64,000 nt of DNA, taken from the NCBI RefSeq assembly GCF_007565055.1, contig NC_044556.1, forward strand, positions 135,011,808 to 135,075,807, written 5' to 3'. The DNA is from Rhinopithecus roxellana. Taxonomy: Eukaryota > Chordata > Mammalia > Primates > Cercopithecidae. The notes beneath the pieces were generated by a model, which searched no databases, was not told where the DNA came from, and was given only the letters and a program-made list of their open reading frames with translations. This document shows, piece after piece, positions 12,354-23,663 of the stretch. A program made the translations under genes and the position numbers. The stretch's first letter is position 1. Every line of letters starts with the position of its first letter.

Positions 12354-12640
12354 GGCCTGGCACAGTGGCTCACACCTGTAATCTCAGCACTTTGGGAGGC
12401 CAAGGCAGGTGAATCACTTGAGGTCAGGAGTTCAAGACCAGCCTGGCCAACATGGTGAAACCCTGTCTCTACTAAAAATACAAAACAAGAAAAAATAGCC
12501 AACTGTGGTGGTAGGAGCCTGTAGTCCCAGCTACTCAGGAGGCTAAGGCAGGAGAATCGCTTGAACCTAGAAGGCAGAGGTTGCAGTGAGCCAAGATCAC
12601 ACCACTGCACTCCAGCTTGTGTGACAAAGGAGTCACACAC
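12354..12640 (+). mobile_element. AluS-like element
   Basis: Complete dimer whose A-tail has been replaced by a CACACACACA stretch. Imperfect target copies (AGTAGCCAAG and AATAGCCAAA) flank it. Confidence 0.92.
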
Positions 12641-13620
12641 ACAAATAGCCAAATAATTTAGAATTGAGATATGGAATCAAAAGTTCACTAAATATTTCCA
12701 TTTAACTCATTTAAGGTAGCTAAAGCAGCTGAGTGTTCAAATCCTATCAAGCTGATACTCCTTTTCATTAAAGAAAAAGCTATGCATACTTGGAATTTCT
12801 AGAAGAAACACTTAGAATTTCTGGAAGAGCATTTGATATCCTGTTACCTTTTTTCTGAGATATTTATTTGCCTGGCACATAGTAGGCACTCAACAAATGT
12901 TAGCTTTTACTACAATGATTATCATTTCTCAGACTAGGAGTTAGCATTTTTAGTTAGGAACTTACATATCACTTGACATGCTCAGGTCTTAGTCATGCTC
13001 TAAAATTCTTACTTACTTTAAATGTAAACCATATCTTTCAATTATTTTTACTAATTTAACTCTCCTCTCTAACAAAACCATTTTAAATATTTATACTCCA
13101 GATATTACACATTTGCCATTGTCACTCATAAAATTTGACTTTATTTAAGCTCTAAGCCTGCATCTGCTTTGCTTAGGCAATTTTTCCTGTGTAACTCGTG
13201 CTGAATGAGTTACACAGGAAATAATCCTTTAAACAAACACATTCAATACAAATTTGGAAAATCTCTGAATTCTTTTTAGCTAATCATGGAAATTGTCACT
13301 TGTTCTGTGTGCAAACCAGAACTAAGGGCACAAGGCCACCAATAATGATGTGCTTTTTAAAGGAACATCCACAATTTTCCTTCATTTCTGAATTGATCCT
13401 GCTCAGCTGCTCTGGCCCCAGACCAGCCCCAACTCAGCAGCTCCCCGTGTACATTCAGTTCTCTGCAGGCTGCTTCGTTCCTCTCCCAGCTCCATGGAGA
13501 ATGTTGGTAGCAGGTCAGTACAGCTACATTCCGCCTAGATGTTCCAGGAGGCTACAGAAACACAGTAGTCATATTGCTCTTTCCTGAAGACTGGAGACCA
13601 GAAAGATTTTTTTTTATATC
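12641..13620. other. Intronic DNA with a short L2/MIR tail and a hairpin
   Basis: GCCTGGCACATAGTAGGCAC at 12870-12889 is the shared L2/MIR 3' tail. The inverted repeat at 13183-13221 is listed separately. No gene is seen. Confidence 0.55.
13183..13221. repeat. Perfect 15-bp inverted repeat with 9-base loop
   Basis: The left arm TTTCCTGTGTAACTC (13183-13197) is the exact reverse complement of the right arm GAGTTACACAGGAAA (13207-13221). The loop is 9 bases. It is not part of a repeat I recognise. Confidence 0.95.
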
Positions 13621-13624
13621 TTCC

Positions 13625-14690
13625 ATTTTTTCATCATGTTCACGTTTGCCTCTCTGTTAGCACATGGAGCATATACGGACTGCTTTACCATCTTTGTCTG
13701 CTAATTTCACCATGTCTATAATTCCTGAGTCTATTTCTATTGATTTATTTTCTTTATACTTGTGGATATTTTCCTGCTTCTTCTTCTGTCTACTATGATA
13801 GTTTTTAACTGGATGCTGAATATTAGACATCGTGAATTTTACATTGTTGAATGGGTATTTTGTTGTATTCCTATAAAGAATCTGCACTTTATTCAAGCAG
13901 GCAGTTAAGTTACTTGGGATCAGCTTGATCTGTTTGAGGTTTGCTCTTAAATTGTTGTTAGATCAGGTCCAGAGCAGCCTTCTAGTCCAGGGCTAATTTT
14001 TGCTCACTACTGCTGAAGACTCTAACCCATACCTATATATTATAAGGCCTTTCTACTTCAGATGATGGGAGCATGAACTATTTCCAGTTCAGAGTGAAGT
14101 CCAGGAATTCTTTGGCCCTATAAATCCAGAGACACATGATCTTCTGTTCTAGAAAATAAGCTTTTACCTGTTTAATAATTTTCTCCCCTTCATTTTCTTT
14201 GTTCTCTGTTTTCTGGGACTTCTGTTAGTCAGATATTGAAATTTTTGGACTGACCCTTTAATTTTTTTTACATTGCCTCTTCTATTTTCCATCTTTTAAT
14301 GTTTGTGCTCTACTCTTTAAGCAAAGCAGACAGATGCTGAAAGTTAAAATAAAGACAAGTTTTATCAGCAACTATGACAAATGTGTAATATCTGACATAT
14401 ACATACTTAAAATTATTTTTAAAGAGAAAAATTAAGTTGATAATGATAATTGAAATATAGTTTAAATTTAAATAAGAATTTTAGATCTTGGAATTTAGAT
14501 GCAAGATCTCCTCAACTTTATTTTCCAAAGCAACAATTGGATTTTCTAAAATGTTGATCATCAGATTTTTAATTTCCAAGAGCTCTTTCTTATTCTATTT
14601 TTGTTTCTTCATCATATCCTGAACCTATTTTACAAATGCAATACTTCTCTTACTTTCTGAGATATTCACTACAGTTTAAAATTTTTTGTT
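13625..14690 (-). mobile_element. HAL1/L1M-type relic
   Basis: CTATTTCTATTGATTTATTT, CTGGATGCTGAATATTAGAC, AATTTCCAAGAGCTCTTTCT occur as in the reversed 5' UTR/ORF1 region of HAL1 (half-L1) elements. An AT-rich insertion at about 14325-14500 interrupts it. No intact ORF1 remains. Confidence 0.6.
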
Positions 14691-14697
14691 CTCTTTT

Positions 14698-14851
14698 CAT
14701 TCATGCATTAAGCAAATATTTATCAGTCAGGAACTGTGGACCAGACACTGATCTATTTGCTGAGAGTGCTGTTAATTTCATAGCAATGAATCAAGATAAA
14801 GACCCTGCTTTCATACACCTTACATTCTAGTGGTGACAGACAGGCAACAAA
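14698..14851 (-). mobile_element. L2 3' relic
   Basis: Reversed L2 tail: AGCAAATATTTATCAGTCAG, then ACACCTTACATTCTAGTGG. Confidence 0.65.
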
Positions 14852-15162
14852 GAAAAAAAAAATTTTTTTTTTTTTTTTGAGACGGAGTCTCACTCTATCT
14901 TGCCCAGGCTGGAGTGCAGTGGTGCAGTCTCAGCTCACCGCAGCCTCAACCCCCGCGGGTTCAAGCAATTCTCCTGTCTCAGCCTCCCAAGTAGCTGGGA
15001 CTATAGGCATGTGCCACCACACCTGGCTAATTTTGTATTTTTAATAGAGACAGGGTTTCACCATGTTGACCAGGCTGGTCTCGAACTCCTGACTTCAGGT
15101 GATCCACCTGCCTGGGACTCCCAAAGTGCTGGGATTACAGGCATGAGCCACCACGCCCGGCC
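14852..15162 (-). mobile_element. AluS-like element
   Basis: Complete reverse-oriented dimer. Target copies AGGCAACAAA (14842-14851) and AGGTAACAAA (15163-15172) differ at one base. Confidence 0.94.
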
Positions 15163-15169
15163 AGGTAAC

Positions 15170-15490
15170 AAAATATTAACAGGCATCCCGTCCCATCAAA
15201 CCTCCCTCTTGCTCACCACACTCCCAACATAACACCCTTTCTTCAGTTTCTTCAAGTACTTCCCCCTCCTCCCCCTTCCATATGCTGTTCTTTCTAACTA
15301 GAATGTACTACCCCTTGTTCTTCACACAGATAGCAACTTATTATCCTTCTGAATACCACAGCCAAGTATATCTCATCTCCATGCCCAATTGCCACCATCA
15401 GTTTTCTGTCTCAGTACTATTTTTAATCCCTTCATCACACTTATCAAAATCTGTAATGTTGGTTACCTACTTAATAGCCATCATGCTTCC
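15170..15490 (+). mobile_element. Possible L2 relic
   Basis: CTAACTAGAATGTACTACC and ATCACACTTATCAAAATCTG resemble the L2 3' region. Divergence is high. Confidence 0.35.
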
Positions 15491-15499
15491 TTCTTGCTA

Positions 15500-15960
15500 A
15501 ACTGAACCTGATTCTGTTTGGGTATCCATGACCCTCCCTATAACCATGTGCTTCAGAGAAATGGCCCTAACCCCAGTTCAGGGGTGAATCTTGATTGGTC
15601 TAAACAAACCATGATAATTCCATACTCTTGCCAGTGATGGCTTAGGAAGGAATGTGTGACCCAATTTTGATCAGTGGGATGTAAGGGAAAGTCTGCTAGT
15701 AAGGCATCTGGGAAAGGCTTCCTTGCTCTTATAAGGAGACTCAAAGAATAGACAGATCTCTTTTTAGCCTCTGGGACATTGCTGTGCCTAAGAATTTAAT
15801 AATATTTGCTGCTGCAGCCACCTTTCAACCATAAGAGAGCTGGGCCACAGACAGTAGAAAGAAATAAGCTGGCTTTTGGTGATATCACTGAACCACTTAA
15901 TTAATCCTATCTTCATACTTCTTTGTTATGTTCCCATGAGCTCTTCTTGAGGAATCTACT
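15500..15960. mobile_element. Old LTR-like or DNA-transposon relic, unassigned
   Basis: TTGATTGGTCTAAACAAACC, GTGACCCAATTTTGATCAGT and TGATATCACTGAACCACTTA recall an abundant ancient repeat with a transmembrane-free, non-coding body. I cannot name it. Confidence 0.35.
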
Positions 15961-17046
15961 AGATAATGAACTCTAAACACCAGAGAGACATCAACATAAG
16001 GACTGATGTGTTAAATAACACTTAATTGTGAAACAAAGAGTGAATGAGAAAAGAGAATAGAATATAATGATTATATGTTTTAACATAGTAAAATCATAAA
16101 ATAAAGTTGGAGAAGAATTGGATTAGCGTATACAAAAATTCCGTCTCTGATTTTAAAAACAGTTTGTTCAACAGCTTTCCATAATCTTAATTGATGATAG
16201 CAGTATTTGTATTATTATTCTGAGACTGTTGTGTGTATTTGGTATGATAAAGCAAATGAGAATTTGAGCATATTTAATTCTATCATTGCCTAGTGTCTTT
16301 GAGAACCATGATTCTCAGTGTGAAAAAGGATATGTATAAATATAATATTAAAAAGACACATTTTCCCTAGTTCTGTAAACTAAAAAATGTCCAGAAATAA
16401 CGGCCAACTCAGTTGTAGCAATGAACATATAGCTAGACTCAAATTGTAATATTGAAATACTATTTCCCACTAAAAGAAATCAGGGGTTCTTATAGATTTT
16501 GCTTACTCCTGGTGTGGGACAGGAAAGAAACAGGATGAACCTAAAACATCTTGACATACCAAATGGCAAGGAAGCTATCAAATACTACGGGGTAATTTCC
16601 AAAAGACTCAGGAGCCAACTTCAAGAGTTTTTCATTGGCCAATGATGCGAAATTGGAGCTTCAATAAAAATAAGAATTACAATGGGATTCGTGAGTTCAT
16701 GATTTTTATAGGACAATTGATCATCTTTAAGGGATGACAAGAAACCAATAGATTATACTGAACACTGGTAAATAAAAGGAAAAGATAACTTTTTTTTCCT
16801 ACTTTTGAACTATCATACTAGGTAACCAAATGACAGATATGGGAAGTATTGCTCTATAAAATTATTCCAGCTAATAAATGAAAACAAAATGACATATTAG
16901 AATATCACCATTTTTCAACCCCCAATAAATTAATGGGTCTCAGCAATAAGCATCAACGGAACAGCAACTAACATCACAAAAACAGAGGCAGCCAGCTATT
17001 ATGTACCGCCAGATGAATAATACATACCACCACCTATAGTCTTAAC
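15961..17046. other. Unique AT-rich intronic DNA
   Basis: No repeat family, exon-like segment or RNA gene is recognised. Confidence 0.5.
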
Positions 17047-17528
17047 AAAAGGACTGATTCTTTTCTGTGGCAGCATAGTATTCCGAGGTGTATATGCACC
17101 ACATTTTCTTTATTGATGTGCATTTGTGTTGATTCCATATCTTTGCTGTTGTGAATAGTACTGCAATGAACACATGCATGCAGTCCTGTGCAGGAACATG
17201 GTTGGAGCTGGAGGTCATTATTCTTAGCAAAGTAACACAGGAACAGAAAACCAAGTACCATTTATTCTCACTGATGAGTGAGAGCTAAATGATAAGTACA
17301 CATGGACACATAGAAGGAAACAATAGACACTGAGCCCTATCAGAGGGTGAAGGGGGTGGGGGGAGGGAGAGGATCATGAAAAATAACTAATGAATACTAG
17401 GCTTAATACCTGGGTGATGAAATAATCTGTACAACAAGCCTCCATGGTGCTTTGTTTACCTATGTAACAAACCTGCACACACTGCACATCTTCCCCTGAA
17501 CTTAAAAGTTTTTAAAAAAGGATTGATT
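17047..17528 (+). mobile_element. 5'-inverted (twin-primed) L1 3' end with target duplications
   Basis: 17060-17181 is L1 ORF2-end sequence in minus orientation (GCAGCATAGTATTCCGAGG). 17182-17515 is L1 3' sequence in plus orientation, beginning TGCAGGAACATGGTTGGAG and ending after a G-rich polypurine stretch (17346-17372) in an A-rich tail. Target copies AAAAGGACTGATT (17047-17059) and AAAAGGATTGATT (17516-17528) differ by one base and enclose both parts, so inversion happened in a single insertion. Confidence 0.9.
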
Positions 17529-17769
17529 GTGAGACTGATCAAGTCTCACCATCTCTGTCAATTTGTAGAAAATACAGGAGAAATTCATGGAACTGCACCA
17601 TGAGAAAACTCCAGACTGTGGACAACTCTACATATCAAACAGCTCAAGCCTTTCAACAGATCATCTGCAAGTAAAAGATGCAGGGGAAACGTATAGATTA
17701 AAAGAGACATCTTTTTAAGTGAGTGAGACTACAATGTTTAAAAATACATAGTTGGGTGATGAAACCATA

Positions 17770-18250
17770 AGGAAATAGAGGGAGACATTATTATAAAAGC
17801 TAGGATTAGTGAGGCGGTACTCTGCCTACATAGGTGTTCATGCCTGTGTGTAGTCCTCTCTTGAATCTGGGCTGGCCCTGAGACCAGCTTTAACCAACAA
17901 AATGTGGCAGAGTAATGCAGCACCATTCCAGGCCTAAGCCACAAGAAGTCCTAGAAGCTTCTACATGCTTTTACACTCTAGCAATGTAAGATCCGACCCA
18001 CCATTTAAACAGTTCAGTATCCTATTGGAGAGGTCATGCAGAAAGGCCACCCGGAGTGCAAGAAAGCCTTGTCAGCTAAGTCCAGCCACCAGCTGATCCA
18101 CCAGATGCATGCATCCACAGGAATGACCACCAGCAAAAATAAAAAGTAGAACCACCCAGCCTGGACCCAGTTCAGCAGAATTGTGAGCAAATAAACACCT
18201 GTTTTAAGAGCCAGGATTTTTGGGTTAGTTATAAATAGCTAACTGAAAAC
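17770..18250 (+). mobile_element. MaLR/MLT1-like solitary LTR relic
   Basis: TGTAGTCCTCTCTTGAATCT, GGGCTGGCCCTGAG and AGCAAATAAACACCTGTTTT followed by AGCCAGGATTTTTGGGTT have the layout of an old mammalian LTR with its polyadenylation signal near the 3' end. No internal retroviral sequence is present. Confidence 0.55.
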
Positions 18251-20055
18251 TGTCATCATTTTTGGAGAAACAAAGAGGTCAACTGGGACGGGGCACACGG
18301 AAGGCTCCTTTGACGGCTACTGAAGTTCTTTCTATGTCTTGACCTGGGTAGTGGCTACTAAGTATTTGCCTTATAATGATTCACTAAGCTATGCATTTGT
18401 TTTGTGTGGTTGTCTGGGCCTATGTTTTCTTTTAAAATAAAAATGGTTTTTAAAAAGGAAAAAGAAAAAAAATCCACATGGTTTGGCATAGAGACATTTA
18501 CCCTTCTTCCAAAATTCCTTGAGACTATGGACCTTTTAAAAGTCACTTTGGGGCTCCTAGTAAAAGCTATTAATTTATTTTAATCCCATAGACTCATTCT
18601 ATACAATATCAAGCATAGAAAAGCAAACTTCCTTAGGTCCTAAAACCTGCAATTTGCACAAGTGAATTAATTGCTTTCATATCTCTAAAGCATTTATTCT
18701 CTTCTCTAAGTGAGAAAAAACATACAGTACCAAAGGCAGGGGGCACTTTTTAAAAGCTGGCATGCATTTTCACATTGGCAGCAACTTGCTAGTCTGTTTT
18801 TAAAATGAATTTTCCAGTTTCAAAGGAGAAAATCTGTACTGCATTTAGGGTTCTGTTAAATCTCTTTCTCTCTCTCTCTTTTCCTCCCTCCCTCTCTCTC
18901 TCTCCTTTTGTGTATGTGTGTGTGTGTGTACATATGTGTGTTAGTTCTGAACTGTTGGTAAAGTGCCTTAAACAGACTATAGCAGATGAATTGTGCTTTT
19001 ATTCTCCCGTCTTCCTTTCCATTATGCTTTTATCTTCACTTCTGACTTCCTTTCCCATTTCACAGTGCAAATTGTTATACGTACCTTATTTCTTAGAGTA
19101 GTTACCCAGCCATACTAACAAAAAAATTACAATTTCTGATTAAGAGATTAAAATTCACTACCATGATTCACACTGCATATTTTGTAAAACGTTCACAGTA
19201 CATTTATTTTAATGAAATTAGAAACTACCTTTACAAATTGGGCTCCTGCTATTGCACTTTCTACCTGTGAACCCAGTTTAGACCGTCCCAGAGATTACAA
19301 CAGAGTAAAACTACAATCAGCTCAGTAGTTCACAGTAAAAGATAATAAAAATTACTATTGTTATCCTAGTAGTTACTATTACTGGAGCCCCTTTGATGAC
19401 GTGGCCCTCTTACAGCCGACGTCCATAGCAAAAAGAAGTTTTTCATCAAGACAAGGGCTTGAAATCATCATCTAACTCTATGGGGTTCAAGGCTTGTATT
19501 AGAAGCCACAAGAGGGAAAGCCACTCTTTGTTCCACAAGTACAGGAGAAAATGTTAATCTGTCTCAGTCTACTGTCTTTCTGTCTTTGTGGTTGACTCTA
19601 TGAAACTCACAACTCACAAAATCCTTTATGGTTTTGCAACATGAGATTTGGTTTCCTAAAGAGCTTCCCATTTCTAAAGTATTGGTTTCAATTCACAAAG
19701 ACCAAAGGAAATAGAAAGTAATTATTGATACTAGCAATTCCTAATTTGCAGTAGTTTTCCTTATTTGAAACTCCTGCTGGCTTCCTTGGTAGTCTGGCAT
19801 GCCTGAAGGCAATTTTTTCACTTAAAATATAAAGTGATCAATATGCATTTGTGCGTTATTCATAGTGGGCCCACTTTCTCCTGTTTCCTCCATCCCCACT
19901 ACTCTGGAGGAGCTGCAATTTCTCACGTCTTACAAAAGCCTATTCATGTCTACAAATTAAGAGCTGAGACAAATACTATAATCTTTACCCACTTTCTACT
20001 TTCTTTGGATTACTTTTTCTTAAAGGGGACCCAATAAGGCAGCATTTAGTGTACT
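18251..20055. other. Unique intronic DNA with a (TC)n/(TG)n tract
   Basis: An imperfect pyrimidine microsatellite at 18861-18904 passes into (TG)n at 18909-18941. Otherwise no element is recognised. The 98-codon ORF at 18805-19101 is a by-product of the tract. Confidence 0.6.
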
Positions 20056-20059
20056 GGTT

Positions 20060-20560
20060 AGGATGGTTTGGGCCACAAGTAAAAAGAAGATAATTGTATT
20101 AGTTAGAATAAAGTTTGTCTGTGCATAAAAATAACACTGGCTTAAAGAGATGGAATTTTCTTTCTTTCTTGTTAAGGTCCAGAGGTAAACGATCCAGGAC
20201 TGGTATGGAGGTTCTTCTCTATGAAACCATGGGAACTTAGCCTCCTTTTGTCCAGTTACTCTGTCCTACATGTGCTCCTTCTTGAAAGGACACCTCATGG
20301 ACCATGATGGCTGCCCCAGCCATGGTTATAATCCAGCCAGCAGTGTGGAGACTAGGATGAAGATGGTCATACCCTTCCCCTTTAATGTCACTTTCTAGAA
20401 CAGCACTTCTGTCTACATCCCATTGGCCATAACTCAGCTACATAACCCATGTAGTTGCGAAGGAGTTTGGGAAATATCTTTATTATGGGAGTTCATGTGG
20501 ACAGCTAAAATTTGGGGATTCTATCATTAAACATAACACAGGAGAATGCTATTGGGGATA
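20060..20560. mobile_element. Ancient interspersed repeat, family not assigned
   Basis: GGACCATGATGGCTGCCCC, TACATCCCATTGGCCATAAC and GGTTATAATCCAGCC form a pattern I know from a widespread old mammalian repeat. Confidence 0.4.
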
Positions 20561-21035
20561 ACTAGCAATCTTCACTATTCCAATTCAAAGGGGATTTAGT
20601 GGCTGTCATAATATGAAGTATGCAGGGTTAGTATATGGTGGCTATCAGCAAAGTTTGTTTCAGGGCTCTAGCTTCTTTTCTCTAAGACACTTCAGCTTTG
20701 CAGTGCTCCAAGTATTGGCTTTGTCTTTAAGCTAGCTCCCCTCCTGCTCATCAAGATAAAAACAGCAGTTGCAGGTATCACATTCAGATGCAACAAAGTC
20801 AAAAGAAGGAGAGGAAGTGCCCTTCACTCTGCCTCCTTTTTAAAAGGGAAGAAAACTCGCCTAGAAGCAGCTGGCAAACTTCCCCTCAAGCATCACTGAC
20901 CAGTTGGCAACATAATCCCATGCCTACTATAATCACTGGCAAGGAGACCACACCACCATGACAGGTACAGCCACCTTTCAGGGGCCTTAAATGGGGCTAG
21001 CGTCTCTGAAACAGAGGGCAACATCGGGAGTTGCT

Positions 21036-21036
<1 letters not shown>
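20561..21036. other. Unassigned intronic DNA
   Basis: No element or gene recognised. Confidence 0.4.
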
Positions 21037-21082
<46 letters not shown>

Positions 21083-21198
21083 GAGACAAGGTCTTGTCAT
21101 GTTGCCCAGGTTGGTCTCAAACTTCTGGGTTCGGGCCATTCTTCTGCCTCAGCCTCCCAAAGTGCTGGGATTTCAGGCATGAGCCACCAAACCTGGCC
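21037..21198 (-). mobile_element. Free left Alu monomer (FLAM) with 43-base poly-T
   Basis: Only the left-monomer sequence is present, reading TTGCCCAGGTTGGTCTCAAA to ACCTGGCC. The poly-T (the element's A-tail) is uninterrupted at 21037-21079. It may instead be an Alu with a deleted right arm. Confidence 0.8.
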
Positions 21199-21250
21199 AG
21201 GAGTTTTAATACCTGAACAAAACTGGAGTTCTGTTAGAAAAAGGAATGGG

Positions 21251-21559
21251 GGCTGGGCACAGAGGCTCATACCTGTAATCCCAGCACTTTGGGAGGCCAA
21301 GGCAGGTGGCTCACTTGAGCTCAGGAGTTTGAGATTAGCCTGGGAAACATGGCAAAACCCCGTCTCTACAAAAAAACACAAAAATACTACCTGGGCATGG
21401 TGGCACATGCCTGTACTCCCAGCTACTTAGGACAGTGAGGTGGGAGGATCGCTCGAGCCCACGGAGGTCGAGGTTGCAGTGAGCCATCATTGTCCCACTG
21501 CACTGTAGTCTGGGTGACAGAGTGAGACCCTGTCCAAAAAAATTAAATTAAATTAAAAA
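21251..21559 (+). mobile_element. AluJ/S element
   Basis: Complete dimer facing the monomer at 21037-21198 in inverted orientation, 52 bases away. The tail contains AATTAAATTAAATTAAAA. Confidence 0.92.
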
Positions 21560-22398
21560 ATGGAGGAATGGGAAAAGGATGTTGGGTTGACATACAACAG
21601 CGTCTACCATAATGCATCTCTTAACTTTCTCATCACAGTATGTTGCCATTACTAGCCAACTTGGACTCTAAGATTACACTACCAAAAACATTCAGGTTAA
21701 GTCAGACCAGTTCTTATGCCCATCTCCCAGCAACAAATTATAACCGAAGAAGCAAATGCGTAGACTAGTACGACACATCTACACTAAGTAGCTGGCAGAT
21801 ATGTACAGCTCTCCCCATCCTCCACCTTGCCCATGGAGACTTCATTCTAGACACATCACTTTAAACTTTATATCTAGCCACCTAAGTTAACCCTTGTATA
21901 AATAAGAGAGAACTCCTTTGAGTAAAATATGTGCTATTTTAAAGCTGAAACTCATTGCTTACTTTATAAGCATCAGATCATTGAGGAGCATTCGGAGGAA
22001 GCCACTGGGCCCTTTATATATTGTGTAACTGACTATGCAATAATAAATCCAGTGGGGGAGAAACCGTTTTTCTAACTGGTATTTGCTGCTGGCAGGCCTG
22101 CAAGTGCCCACCAGGATCTCTGTATCCCATAGCTCTCAGCTGAAGCACTGACTGTCCAGTACTTTTCTGACCCTCTACAGGACTTCTTATATGGGAGAGC
22201 TTTCAGGTTTGTTTTCTTTTTGATTCATTAAAAATTCAAGGGTAATTTTTAGAAGGAAATAAAATGATTGCTTAAACAGGAAAACACGTTGTGGGGTTTT
22301 GGGGTTTTTTTTTTTTTTTTTTGGTTTTGGTTTGGTTTGGGTAAATTTTTTAAACTATAGTTTAATTTCGGGCATACCAAAAGCTTTAAAGAAAAAGA
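21560..22398. other. Unassigned intronic DNA with T-rich run
   Basis: A T-run followed by (GGTTT)-type repeats lies at 22304-22341. Nothing else is recognised. Confidence 0.45.
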
Positions 22399-22707
22399 GG
22401 CCAGGCACGGTGACTTACGCCTGTAATCCCAGCACTTTGGGAGGCCAAGGTGGGAAGATTGCTTGAGCCCAGGAGTTTGAGACCAGCCTGGGCAACATGG
22501 CAAAAACCCCATCTCTACAAAAAATACAACAATTAGCTGCGCATGGTGGCACACACTTGTAGTTCCAGCTACTCAGGAGGCTGAGATGGGAGGATCACCT
22601 GAGCCAGGGGAGGTCAAGGCTCACAGTGATTGCACCACTGCACTTCAGCCTGGGTAACAGAATGAGACCCTGTCTCAGAAAACTAAAAAAAGAAAAGAAA
22701 AGAAAAC
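22399..22707 (+). mobile_element. AluJ/Sx element
   Basis: Complete dimer with (AAAAG)n tail. Confidence 0.92.
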
Positions 22708-22792
22708 ATGGCATAAAGAGAGAAGAGCACCCAAATTGACCACTGATGCCTGGAATCTATGAGCTTTCTTCCTCATTTTAAAAAAAAAGATA

Positions 22793-23086
22793 GGCTGGGC
22801 ACAGCAGTTCACGCCTATAATCCCAGCACTCTGGGAGGCCGAGGTGGGCGGATCATGAGGTCAGGAGATCGAGACCATCCTGACCCACATGGTGAAACCC
22901 CATCTCTATTAAAAACACAAAAATTAACTGGGCATGGTGGCGCGTTCCTGTAATCCCAGCTACTCAGGAGGCTGAGGCAGGAGAATCGTTTGAACCAGGG
23001 AGTCGGAGGTTGCAGTGATCCGAGATCGTGCCACTGCACTCCAGCCTGGCAACAGAGTGAGCCTCCGTCTCAAAAAAAAAAAAAAA
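22793..23086 (+). mobile_element. AluS/Y element
   Basis: Complete dimer with GATCATGAGGTCAGGAGATC and a 15-base A-tail at 23072-23086. Confidence 0.93.
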
Positions 23087-23474
23087 GATCATTTTAGGTC
23101 GGTGCTAAAAGCATCACGTAAGACGAACATATGACACGGCTCATGTGATCACAAGTTGGTCTCGGTATTATTTATTAATAGAAACATCTTATCAAGGGAC
23201 TTTACTGAAACGCCTCTACAAACAATCCTAAAAATTTATTCTGTTGTAAGAAATATGAGCATTGTCGTAATTTCCAAAACTAACGTCTTTAGAAATGAAG
23301 TCACTCCTTAGCATAGCTGATACATCTTTACCTGGAGATTAACTAAATCCTAAGAAACAATGTATTTTGAAAACATCCATATGACACGGGTGTTTTGAGG
23401 CACACGAGGAATGGCAGCTATTAAATGATTTGTCTTAAAGTAAGGCTGATTCAGCGTCAGCAGCATACAGCTGC

Positions 23475-23663
23475 TTATAATGCATACAAAACAAAGTTAA
23501 CAAAAGTCACTCAAAATATATTGACTAGCTACTTTCCTTATAATGCATACAAAACAAAGTTAACAAAAGTCACTCAAAATATATTGACTAGCTACTTTCC
23601 TTATAATGCATACAAAACAAAGTTAACAAAAGTCACTCAAAATATATTGACTAGCTACTTTCC
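23475..23663 (+). repeat. Minisatellite: three perfect 63-bp tandem copies
   Basis: Copies at 23475-23537, 23538-23600 and 23601-23663 are identical over all 63 bases. The unit begins TTATAATGCATAC and ends CTAGCTACTTTCC. Because 63 is a multiple of three, one plus-strand frame starting at the ATG at 23425 stays open through all copies and repeats a 21-residue unit (YNAYKTKL...TSYFP). I regard this as chance, not a gene. Identity of all copies means a recent expansion. It lies in NIBAN1 intron 1, about 2.2 kb from exon 1. Confidence 0.97.

Noticed and set aside
12317..12652. 111-codon minus-strand ORF, and similar ORFs in other Alus (for example 14900-15232, 21097-21408, 46547-47074)
   Set aside because: The peptides contain the standard Alu translation (LSLLSSWDYR and similar) and are not genes.
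17346..17372. G-rich tract as an independent regulatory quadruplex
   Set aside because: It is the standard polypurine stretch of the L1 3' UTR.
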